A stretch of 64,000 nt of DNA from Karstenula rhodostoma CBS 690.94. Taxonomy: Eukaryota; Ascomycota; Dothideomycetes; Pleosporales; Didymosphaeriaceae. Under the pieces are notes generated by a model, which was not told the DNA's origin, ran no database searches, and was given only the letters and a program-made list of their open reading frames with translations. This document shows positions 1-9,574 of the stretch, piece by piece. The position numbers and the translations under genes are program-made. The stretch covers positions 859,697-923,696 of the forward strand of contig MU001498.1 in the NCBI GenBank assembly GCA_010093485.1, given 5' to 3'. Each line of letters begins with the position of its first letter. The first letter of the stretch is position 1.

Positions 1-1877
1 CGGGCTTGTGCGTGGGCGTCTCGAGGAAGCGCTCTGGTCTGAAAGCCATGGGGTCGGGGTAGACGGCCGGGTCGTGCGTGAACCACCTATGCATCCCGCG
101 TTGTCAGCACAAAATACTCGCCTCACTACTCCCGCTGGGATAGAAAAACGTCATCCGAGCATCGATGCCACAGGCACCAGTTTTTCAAATGCCACCTCAC
201 AACATGCGGAATGGGAAACGCAAGTCAGACAACCACACTGCTAACGTACCATGTGTTCGGCAGCAAAATCGAGCCCTTGGGGATCCTGTACCCCTGGCAC
301 ATGTCCTCGGCGTCGCTCGTGTGCGGAAGCCCCATGGGGACGACGGGGTGCCAGCGGTGCGTCTCGAGCATCACGGCGTGGATGTAGGGCAGGTTGTCTT
401 TGTCGGCGGCGATGGGAAGGCGCTCGGAGCCAACGACGCGGTCGAGTTCTTCTTGGGCGCGCGCTTGCACTTCGGGGAAGAGGGTCATGGCGAGGAAGAA
501 GGTCATGAGTGAGGAGACGGTCTGGTTAACATCACGTCAGTAGGGTATCCTTCCGTGAAGACGATCACGAGGAAAGAAAGCAGACGTGCGTGGGATATGG
601 TAGGGTGATGAGAGCTGAGGGGAGGGGGGGTTACGCACGGTATCAGCGCCGCCGGTGAACAGCGACAAGGCGGTCCACTTGTGGACGTGATCCATGTACT
701 CGTCGGTGCCCTCAGATTCGATAGCTTGGGAAAGGACAGAGGTTCGGGCTTTCTTCTCTTGCATTTGCTGCTTTACGAAGGTATAGGGCTTGTCGGCGCA
801 GTCCATGAGGATTTTGCGCATTTCGCGGCCGGTTCTACGGTAGGCGGTGCCGGGGAAGCCATCGGGGAGGTACTTCACTGGTAACTGTTAGAGAAAGTGC
901 TGTCGTCGTCTTGAAATGTATTGATCATTGGTCTTCGAAGGGCAAGCGTCCTTTTCTAACAAGTTCTTCTGACAAGTAATGGGAGGCAGAAAATTGGTAG
1001 CGTTGGTTGACATCAAGAAGACTTGGCTCAGAGGCCGACGTTACAAGTCACAACTGTAGATATCGTCGGATCGACACCGCTACGCCTTAAAACTGTATGC
1101 ATGTGTGGAGAGGAAGAGAAAGAGGCTTACAGAACGGAAACATGTCGATAGCCCACTTTCCGGGCACGGTCGACTCCGCAAAGGTCCACATTGCTTTTCC
1201 AACGAGGTCAACAAGAGCATCTTTACCACGATTCTTTGGGATATAGCCATAGGTAATCTTCAAGATAACGGCTCCAGCTTCAGTGCGGATATGGTCGAAT
1301 AACTCATCAGGAGAATCAAGTATGTTCATCAAGAAATGCGCAGCCTCTTCTTCCTGGACACGATCGAAAATGGAAACAGACACATTTGTGCTTGCAACCT
1401 GAGTGATATTCTTACGAAGACTTTTCCAGTAGTCATTGTACGGGGTCATAGCAGCCGCATTTTCCCACCCGACCAGATCGCAACTGAAGTTCTGGTGAGG
1501 GCGCGACGAGTGGATACTGGAGCGATCACGCAAAAGCTCAAATGCAACTTTAGGGTCGTTCAAGATAACCATGGTCTGACCCAACACAGTGACAGAGCTA
1601 ATTGGGCCTGCAGGGTCACCACGTGGTCAGCTGTTCTGTCTCTGAAGTAGAGCCAGGCTTGCGTGTTGTACTCACCGTATTTGTCTTTATGCTCTAACCA
1701 GTGGTGGCATTCCAAAACGCCGGGTTTGGGCATATCACTGATATTTCCGACAACCGGCAGGCCTTTAGGCCCTGGCGGTAGACGTCGCGCATCGCCTTCT
1801 CCCTTCAGTAACGTACGTATAACATATGCAATGAATAAACCGAAAACGCCAAGGGCGAATGTCGATGCGAATCCCAT
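1..1877 (-). CDS. Cytochrome P450 monooxygenase, C-terminus off the window
   Basis: Haem-thiolate monooxygenase, probably ER-anchored. Five exons can be joined on the minus strand: 1877-1676, 1607-1131, 877-639, 521-250 and 86-1, each join keeping frame at GT-AG borders. The ATG at 1877 is followed by a hydrophobic anchor ([14 protein letters not shown]) and the proline hinge [15 protein letters not shown]. The I-helix region is around FTGGADTTVSS, the ExxR motif is ETHR, and the stretch after it ([19 protein letters not shown]) is typical of E-class group I P450s. The haem-binding FxxGxRxCxG loop lies beyond the left edge and cannot be checked. Overall it recalls fungal P450s annotated as O-methylsterigmatocystin oxidoreductase-like, but the substrate cannot be told. 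An upstream in-frame TTG codon was not used as start. No biosynthetic core gene is visible next to it. Confidence 0.9.
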
Positions 1878-4154
1878 GCTGACTGCCCGTGTGCGTGAGC
1901 GAAGATGGAGATGCGGGGAGAAAGACCGAAAGAGCAACAACGACCCAGCAGATGGTATATGCACAGCGGCGCTGCACGGTCACAGCATGCCTTCGTGATT
2001 ATAGGCTAGACAGACTTGAACGCAGGCCAGGCCAAGCCAAAAGCAAGACGCGGTAGGTGCGGTGAAGAAATCCCTGCTGTCTTGCAGAAAGGGTGCGTTT
2101 CACGAGGCCCTACCGATCACAATCATCGCTACAGTCTCTCAGGGGGAGACTGGTGCGCCCCACCTAGCGTGGGGTAAATTGCTTGTAAAAGACTTTGCGA
2201 ACCTTGACGAGCTAGTCACCCGAACCATATGGGTGACTGTAAGTGGTTTCTGGCACCATCCAAGAAACCACCAGCACGCGGCAGCCACAGAGGATTCGAT
2301 GGAAGTGTACAATCTGCGGTGAAACTGTTGGACCAAGACGAGCGGATTTGGGATATGATCGTCTGCGAAGGATTCCCCCGCCCCATGTTCGCGGGAAGCC
2401 CCGTCGTTGGGTCCTTTGCTTGGAGTATTGGTCGTCCATGGGTCTGTTGCATAATGTCCAGTTGGGCGACACTGGACAGTGGCCTTTTCATGCGCCACCG
2501 CAGAGATGGCCCTTTTTAGCAAGTTGCAGCACATCCTGGTCGTGTTCTTCCATGGACGACACCCCCTGTGTTTGATTGGCAAATGGTTCAGTGGTTCAGT
2601 CTCGTGTCTCCTCGGGCACATGCGAGACACCATCGCACTCTGTTCGAATTGTCCTTAGTAGAGTTTAACAAGTGAACGGTGAACGGTGAGAGGCGTGGGA
2701 TAAGGTCGCCGTTGAACTACGCTAGCCGATACGCTAGGCTCTATGGAGAAGGCACCGGAAAAGCACCAAAGGGATGCCGACCCGCCCGGAAGGATCTCGG
2801 ACCACCTGATCTGCACAATCTCTTCCATCTAGAGAATGCTCCACATTACATCTGTGTGTCAAAAACGTTGCAGGGTCTTCTCCAAAGCCGAGTGGGAACC
2901 CGTTCCCCTCACACCGGAGACGTCCTCCGAGCCGTGCATTTTCAGGAGCGATAGCTCGGCAGCTCTTGTGCGTGCCGCGTGCCGCGTGCGGGATAATCCC
3001 AGCTTCGCCTACGCGCGACAGGCCGTCCGTCGGGAAATGTTCGCGTCCACCCCAATAAGTAAAAAGGATCAGGGTTAGTAAGGTTACAGTTAGGTAGGAT
3101 TCGAGTAGAGGAATCTCTTTAAATAATTGGCTAGATTATTGGGGTGGATGCGAACACCTGCTGCCGCCGTCGACTCGGGGCTCCCGCTCGCGCCACTTCC
3201 GACATATCCATTGGGCTGTCGATTTGATGCACAACATTCAGTTGCTCCTATAGAAGAGACGTACCTCCAAAACGAAGTTGACATATGGTGATCCTAAGAC
3301 TGGTGTGTCACAAAGAGGGAAATGTTAGCTTGCAATAATATGACGTTGATATATGCTGGTTCTACAGAGCGTTCTCATGCGTGGCAGCAAGTTCACAAGT
3401 GTTTCACGCACGAGCTTCGTAGCTCAATCTGAACCAACCCAGAACATGTTTCGGGAATTTACGCTATTTGCGGATGAGAGAGAGCAAGATAGCCGAGTGC
3501 CCAGTGAATGAATACAACGACGAGCGACGTTCGGCCCTGGTTGCAATCCGCCGCCGTTCCTGTCGCCCTATAAGCGGGAAAGGAACATGCCGTCATGCGT
3601 CAGCCTCCCGAATCAGGTACATGATGACCCAGAGGCCTTTGTTTTCGTACCTGAAAACCATCATACGTTCATGTTGAGCGAAACACTGTGAAGCACTCTA
3701 CCACAGGGTGGGACAGATGCGCATGAGTAAATAATCACAATAGCGAATTGGTAGCGGTAAAGGAAAACCCTTTGCCACGATGGCCGTACCTGCTCATCTC
3801 GTCTGCCTACTCCATTCGGAGACAGTACACCGGTGCGTAGTATCGCAGAAACGTCAGTGCCCAAATAGCGCATATCGGAGCGAGCCTCACTGATCGTTTC
3901 TGAATGCATACAGTACGTGCCTGGCCAGCTCGTGCGAATACCCCCACCCAACGCTTGCAGGTCCTGTGACGGGCCCTGTCAGTCTGAGGAAAAGCAAGAC
4001 GTCCAAGCGCTCTCCTTAGTCCTTCATAGCCTCAACGGCCCGCGTGCGGCGTGCTAATGCACTGCAGCGGAATCCCACCACCATTACAACTCGTGTTTGG
4101 AAGTGGTAACACTACTGCTTCTTTGCCGGCGTTTCTTGATTTTTTGTTGCCAAC
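1878..4154. other. Intergenic, 2.3 kb, no supported gene
   Basis: Overlapping ORFs on both strands between 2060 and 2650 have no recognisable motif, no splice-joined continuation and low-complexity composition, so I treat them as chance ORFs. Apart from the inverted repeat at 3038-3156 I see nothing definite. The stretch probably holds the P450 promoter at its left end and the receptor promoter at its right end. Confidence 0.5.
3038..3156. repeat. MITE-like element with 21-bp terminal inverted repeats
   Basis: The left arm 3038-3058 (TGTTCGCGTCCACCCCAATAA) can be compared with the reverse complement of 3136-3156: 20 of 21 positions match, the exception being G versus A at the eighth base. 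The two arms enclose about 77 bp of AT-rich non-coding DNA, giving a 119-bp unit. This is the architecture of a miniature inverted-repeat transposable element or a relic of a Tc1/mariner-like element. I do not see a clear TA target-site duplication, so the exact ends are uncertain. A long RNA hairpin is the alternative. Confidence 0.55.
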
Positions 4155-5689
4155 ATGCGTTTTCTTCATACTGTGGCGCCATGTCTGATGGTGTTGAGCG
4201 CGGGTTTCGCAGCCGCAGACTTGTTAGATCAGTTGCCTCAGTGCGCGGTATGCTAGCTTCTTCGACTTCTCTGAAGCATGAACTAACAAGAATGTAGGCG
4301 AAATGCTTTGAAGCTACCCTGCCGACATCTCAATGTGCGCCCACCGACATAAACTGCCTCTGTCTGGACACTGCCTTCGGCACCAATGTCGCTGGTTGCA
4401 ATTCAATGAATTGCACGATGGTGGAATACCTTTGTACGCCCATGTTCTTGCTTCTCAAAATATTACATTCGACTAACGCAGCCTTGTAGCGGCCACAAAC
4501 ACTACGTATGCAGCATGCGGTGTCCCGGTTCGCGATCAGTCTGGAATTTTGATTGGTGCCACCGTATCATTCTTCGCCTTGTCCCAAGTTATGGTTATCG
4601 CGCGTCTCCTGGATCGAGGCATCTCATCCAGCACATCTCTTGGTTGGGACGATCTGCTCATCGGTCTCTCCGCCGTAAGTACAAAGGCCTCATCTCAGGG
4701 CCTTGCTGACCGTTTATTTAGCTGGCCGGCATTTTTTTCAACATCCCCATTATTATAGGAGGAGTGTACGGATTCGGCAAAGATATCTGGGGCATCGCAC
4801 CCAACGACATCACGACGAGTCTCCACGTAGGTTTCGAGCTGATGACTGTCTTTGTCATTAACTAACTTGCTGCACAGTGGCTTTACTTTGCGTATCCTTT
4901 CTATATGGTTACTGAGGCGTTCTGCCAGGCTTCTATCCTTGCATTCTACTTGCGAATTATGACGGATCCTACGACGCGCAAGATAGTTTGGGTGTTTATC
5001 ATTCTCGTCGGCTGCTTCGGTACCGCCAATCTCTTCGTCATGATCTTTCAGTGCTGGCCTATCAGCTTTTTCTGGCAAGGATGGAAGGGTGAGATGATCC
5101 CCGCCAGCCAGATCGACATGAACCTGTTCAGTTTCATCCGCGGCGGCTTAGAAATTGGTCTTGACCTTGTCATCCTCAGCCTGCCGCTACGTACGCTTTC
5201 CAAACTCCAGATGAGGACAGAAAAAACTGCAGGTCATGTCTATGTTTTGCGTTGGTTTTGTGTAAGTTCACCTGGGCTCCTCCCTACGCATCTTTTTATG
5301 ATAGACTAACACGTTGCCACAGTATCACAGGTGTCAGCATCGCCCGACTTCACGCCCTGATAGAGTTTTCCAAGACAACCAACCCCACGTACGACAATAC
5401 GCCCACCATTTACTGGTGCAGTCTAGAAGCCAACCTCTTCATCGTTGTCGCATGCATGCCGTCTGCTTATGGCATCTTCAAGAAGGCGCTTAGCATGACT
5501 AGCAACCGAAACACATCCAATGGGTACGGAAGCAGCAACAAGAACTCCTACTTTAGCCATCAGGGACAAAACAGCGGGTCAAAATTGCCATTCGGGAAGA
5601 TCACGAAGAGTACGGATGTCAAGGTCTATCACAGTGATCCCCTGGACACCACCAGGAGCAGGTCAGACGTCGAGCTCGTGGACCACTAG
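4155..5689 (+). CDS. CFEM-domain PTH11-like GPCR, with an apparent 1-nt frameshift
   Basis: Predicted plasma-membrane receptor. Exons 4155-4247, 4298-4433, 4490-4674, 4722-4826, 4878-5261 and 5323-5689 join at good GT-AG sites, several with CTAAC branch points. The start is ATG 4155 in context CAAC-ATG, followed by a signal peptide and an extracellular CFEM module with the Cys pattern QC/KCF/QC/NCLC/GC/NC/CG (about residues 29-90). Membrane helices follow (LIGATVSFFALSQVMVIARLL onward), with the conserved rhodopsin-like segment WLYFAYPFYMVTEAFCQASI. In exon 5 the frame ending LSKLQMRTEK does not continue into the conserved helix VMSMFCVGF, which lies one frame over. The switch falls at the six-A run 5221-5226, and no plausible intron repairs it. 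It is either a sequencing or assembly indel or an inactivating mutation. The family is linked in other fungi to surface and host sensing. Confidence 0.82.
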
Positions 5690-5959
5690 AGTTACCTGAG
5701 GATACAAGGCTCACTCCCCGAGTTAGGCACCCGTAGAACCAAGTACTTAAACTTTAGTTAAGTCCTGTAGAGCATCATAACTAAAGCCTTTAGGATTCGC
5801 ATAGATGCAAGGCTATCTATAAACAGGCAGCGTAGGCAGTGGGATATAGGGCATGCAAGACGCACTAGAGAAAAACAAAAGAGAATAGAGGCAGCGTCGG
5901 GAAGAAAATCGCTATATACCACATGTGTTTCTAATAGTTTCTTTAATAGAGAATATACA

Positions 5960-6316
5960 TTCGTTTGCACAGGCAGGTATTAGGCGCATTTTTAATATAG
6001 TGCACGCCTTTGCAATCGACGCGTTACAATCAATAAACAATTATGCAAATGTCCAAAATTGTGCAATAGTAACAATCAGCCAGCTTATTCCTTTCCTAAG
6101 CGCATATCCAGTAAGAAGCAGCGCAGCTGAGAAGCCAGGAGCGAAAACGAGGAGCAGCCAAAGGCGCATCTCGGGCTCGTACGCTCCTCTGTTTCTGCGA
6201 GCTAGGTAAATAATGATGCGATCGTTGAATGGCGCACTCAATGCTGTCCCGATGGTGTTAGCGACAAAAGGAGGAAGACTCATTAGGCCCATACATCGTA
6301 CAAAAGCAACATACAA
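5960..6316 (-). pseudogene. MFS transporter fragment, degenerate
   Basis: The minus-strand frame at 6316-6041 reads as part of a fungal major-facilitator transporter: the segment FGLMSLPPF is disturbed to RCMGLMSLPPF, followed by ANTIGTALSAPFND and the family-typical RNRGAYEPEMRLWLL, then two hydrophobic stretches. It then meets an in-frame TAA (just below 6041) and runs on as weakly protein-like AT-rich sequence to about 5960. There is no start codon region, no N-terminal six helices and no end. This is a relic, not a working gene. The TAA could come from CAA by a C-to-T change, as in the neighbouring broken amidohydrolase. Confidence 0.65.
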
Positions 6317-6590
6317 TACAGTCGAGATTGTGCATTGAACAAGAAGAGGTTGGTAGCTGTAATACGTGAGCTGGTCGATGCGGTTAGCCTGCGACTTCTA
6401 CCGTGAAATGGGAAAACAGTACGTACTTGCGGCATATTTTTAGGATTCTGATGTTGGATTATGTCTGGTTGGACTTTATCAATTCTTCTTATCTGGATTT
6501 CTACTGAAAGCTGCCAGCCACCTTCCCACGATCGCTGTTCGGCACTTATGAAAGAAGCCGGAAAGAGGAGCAGCATTTGAAACTACCACC

Positions 6591-7380
6591 ATGACCACGA
6601 ACATCTTCACCAACGCACGCATCTTCGCAAACTCGAGCGCGCAGCGGCTCGAGATTAATTCTCAACCTGCATGGTAATTAATACAATACGGAAATATAGT
6701 CCACGTCGGCTCTGAAGATGACAATCTCGTCCTAAACCTCACCTCGGGCAGTGAAGTCACAGACGTTAAATAACAGCTTGTGGTCCTAGGTCTGATTGAC
6801 GCGCACACTTACTCGCGTCGTCTGCGATGAGAAGGGACAACTAAGGGGACTATTCGCCGAGGCAGGGCAGTTTTCTATCATCTGGTCCTTCCTAAACGCG
6901 CAGTACACCACCGAAGAGAAATAAGACGCGCTAGATAAGGCATTCAAAGCGTACGTTGCAGCAGGCTATACCGGCGCCATCGACATGGATATGGACGACA
7001 ACGGTTGGGACCATGTTGAAGCTGTACCGCCAGAGAAACGGCGGCCTACCCAAAACGCCCCTCACGCTCGTTACTGCATCAAACACCTCGAACTCACAAC
7101 CCCGGAAGACGCGCAACGCCTGGGCCAGCTCGCTATCACAGCGTCCGTCAACCCGTCCACTTCGACCCAGCTATCTTGACCAACTACCAAAAACTCGTCG
7201 GCGCACAATCCCTCTCCCGCGCATTCGCATTCAAAGAGTTCGGCGGATTTTATGGGGTTGGATTGTGAGTCGGAGGCGGGGAGGCTGCTGGAAGCAAGGA
7301 CGGAGTAGACGTGGGTGAGGGGGCGGCGGCTGTTCCCGGTGGAGGAGGCATCGCAGGCTGGACGTATACATGGTGAGCTC
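6591..7380 (+). pseudogene. Amidohydrolase (family 3-like), broken, with RIP-like changes
   Basis: The N-terminus MTTNIFTNARIFANSSAQRL and the block LVVLGLIDAHTYS match the start and first metal-binding motif of amidohydrolase-3 proteins (normally PGLIDAHTH). Downstream ALDKAFKAYVAAGYTGAIDM, LKLYRQRNGGLP and HARYCIKHLELTT are recognisable but sit in different frames. There are in-frame TAA stops after SEVTDVK and after TTEEK. The metal-binding HTH reads HTY (CAC to TAC), the P of PGL is L (CCN to CTA), and both stops fit CAA to TAA. All are C-to-T changes, and those in CpA context are what repeat-induced point mutation makes in fungi. At least one additional frameshift lies near 7010. Non-functional. 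Confidence 0.7.
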
Positions 7381-7676
7381 GCAGTGTGGGCTGAACGAAT
7401 TAGACGTCACGAGTAACTGTTAATAGGCTTGGCTTTATGCATCACCAGTATAAGACATGCAAGTGAAGATTAAGCTTGGAATTTCTGTCGAGCCTTGCCC
7501 ACTACGCTGCCGCACTTCCACGGCACAGCTCGCAACGCCCGAAGGCAATTGCATTACATACCACTAACCAAACTTAAGGGACCATACCCAAGAATTATAG
7601 TCCTCCAAAAAACACCTGTACCTTATACTGAGACTCATTCGGAGCCGTAGTTATGTCCCACGCCCAGCTAGCAAGG

Positions 7677-8219
7677 CTAGACCTCACCATCAAGCACCTC
7701 CCCCATCTCGAAGTCATCCTGCGGCGTATGCACAGCCCCACCACCGAACACATCCTCGTCGCCCTCCAGCAACTCCTTCTTGACCGGCGAACCAGCCTTC
7801 TTCTTCGGCGTGGTCTTCGTCACACGACCGCTCTTGACACCTGTGCATCCCACTGTCAGCATATTCGCCCCAGACCGCCACAGTCAAACAAAGAAAGTGC
7901 CACTCACCGTCACTCTTCTTAGGCGTCCTAGGCGCACGCTGCTGCTTCGCCGGCGCCGGCGCGCTGGTTCCGCGGGCAGCAGCCTCGGCGGCGAGCTCCT
8001 TAGCCTTCTTCTTGGGCTTTCGGAGGAAATTCTCGATAGCGTCGTAAGTGGCCTCGGGTCCGAAGATGCGGGCTACCTCGCGGCAGTTGATCTGGAGTGC
8101 GTTAGTGGAAGTGTGAAAGGGGGGTGGGGGAGGGTGGGACGGACAGGCGTGCCGAAAGATGCGATGATAGAGGCGAGGATACGGTCTTTGACCTCGGGGT
8201 CTTGCCAGTTGATAGGCAT
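7677..8219 (-). CDS. Conserved fungal hypothetical protein, 140 aa
   Basis: Three exons (8219-8145, 8091-7908, 7840-7677) close to 141 codons. The ATG at 8219 starts MPINWQDPEVKDRILASII. The middle reads INCREVARIFGPEATYDAIE followed by a basic run (KPKKKAKELAAEAAARG), and the C-terminus is lysine-rich then acidic. Short filamentous-ascomycete proteins that begin with a helical 'evaluate every residue/REVA' segment and carry a basic tail are common, usually without an assigned function. The helical N-terminal half plus charged tail would suit a nuclear nucleic-acid-associated protein, but that is only inference. The first intron has a weak GTCCGT donor. No membrane segment or signal peptide is visible. 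Confidence 0.7.
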
Positions 8220-9574
8220 CTTGGAGCTGGGGGGTGTTAGTATGTTGCTTCAAGGTCGTCTTGGGGTGGGTGCAGTTGAGTGGAGCGCGCAGTAGAGAGC
8301 TGTGCCTCGCACTTGCTAGCAGAATGTAAAGAGGGTTGACTTACACTCGAGAGCGCGGATGTGCTTTGTAGGTGTGGGAAGACAGGTAGCAAGGCGTGCT
8401 AGAAGGTAGCTACCACGAAAGTCTTGTGCAGGATTGTGGGAAGCAAGTGTAGAGTCGTGACGCTCGTGTGCGGATCTAAATTTATAGTCCTGCTACCCTC
8501 TCTTTCCTGTCTTGCCCAGGTGAAGGTGAGAAATCGCCGTTTCACAGCAACGCCTACCCCCACTCACATGATGTCGCGCGACCGCGCTTTTCGCGCCGGG
8601 ATAGAACACAATATGTGGGTCTTCCCTGAAAGTGACTGAACAGTTGGCTCAGGCGATACATTGGGACTCACTATCTTGTCGAGTTGTGCGTCTCGCATGT
8701 TGAGGTGGCGTTGTGCGACGTGCGAATATGCAGCTGCTGCGTACCCCTGCAGGCGCGACAGCTCGAGTTCGCGATGAGAATGTGAGCAGCAGAGCGGGCG
8801 AAAACCTGTTTTTGAGCGAAATGCTAGGTGTATCTGAGCTTGGAATTGACTTTGTAGACTGTATTGATGGAATTGTCTTATTACTGACATAAAGAGTAGT
8901 TGTTCTATCCTTCACATTACTGGGACGCGCCCGCACTCCCTTGACACGGTCGGAAACAACTCTACACATCACCAATGAGTCAGAAACGTCCCGGTAGTGT
9001 TGTGGTACAATGCAGGAGACTGGGAAGAGATCCTGTGGGGCCATTGTTGCGACAGCACCATGTAAACTGTCTCCAGGAACATTGTAGACGCGTGAGGTCA
9101 ATGAAAAGTGTTGACTCACTGGCGTTACCTCCCAATGCATGGTATCGGGGCTTGAGCGCTCGTCGCTGCTGTGTTTGTTTCTGGTTCCTGATCCTGGCAT
9201 CCATCCATGCTGCAGAGATCCGATAGGATGCAAGTACAGTCTTACCTCGAACATGCCTACACGCACTTGACGGGAGAGTGAGTCACCACCAGCACCGTGT
9301 AACAGATCAAGGTACATCACAAGCAGCGGTGGACACTCGGATCCTGGCCATGCGACCAGATGAGTCCGGGACACATACTATGCAGGAGTTGTCATTGTTG
9401 GCACAGAGAGTATGTTCTCCAGAAAATGGGATCCAACTTCATTGATACCTGTCCATTACAAATTTCTTTATACAAAAACAAGGCTGAGTTAGTTGGACAT
9501 GTGGCCTAGTCTTGTCGCCTAGGAACCCTTCGCGAGATGTTAGCCCGGCATAGATTTCTCCATTTCGTCCAAAC
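8220..9574. other. Intergenic, 1.35 kb, no supported gene
   Basis: A 241-codon minus-strand ORF (8649-9374) and its overlapping partners show no domain, no hydrophobic or repeated pattern and no splice continuation, so I do not call a gene. The left part should contain the promoter of the small gene ending at 7677 and the right part the 3' region of the gene ending at 9575. Confidence 0.45.

Noticed and set aside
2139..2633. Possible gene in the P450-receptor gap
   Set aside because: Overlapping ORFs in several frames, no recognisable protein pattern.
8649..9374. 241-codon minus-strand ORF
   Set aside because: No motif, no start context or splice partner, and competing ORFs on both strands; most likely chance.
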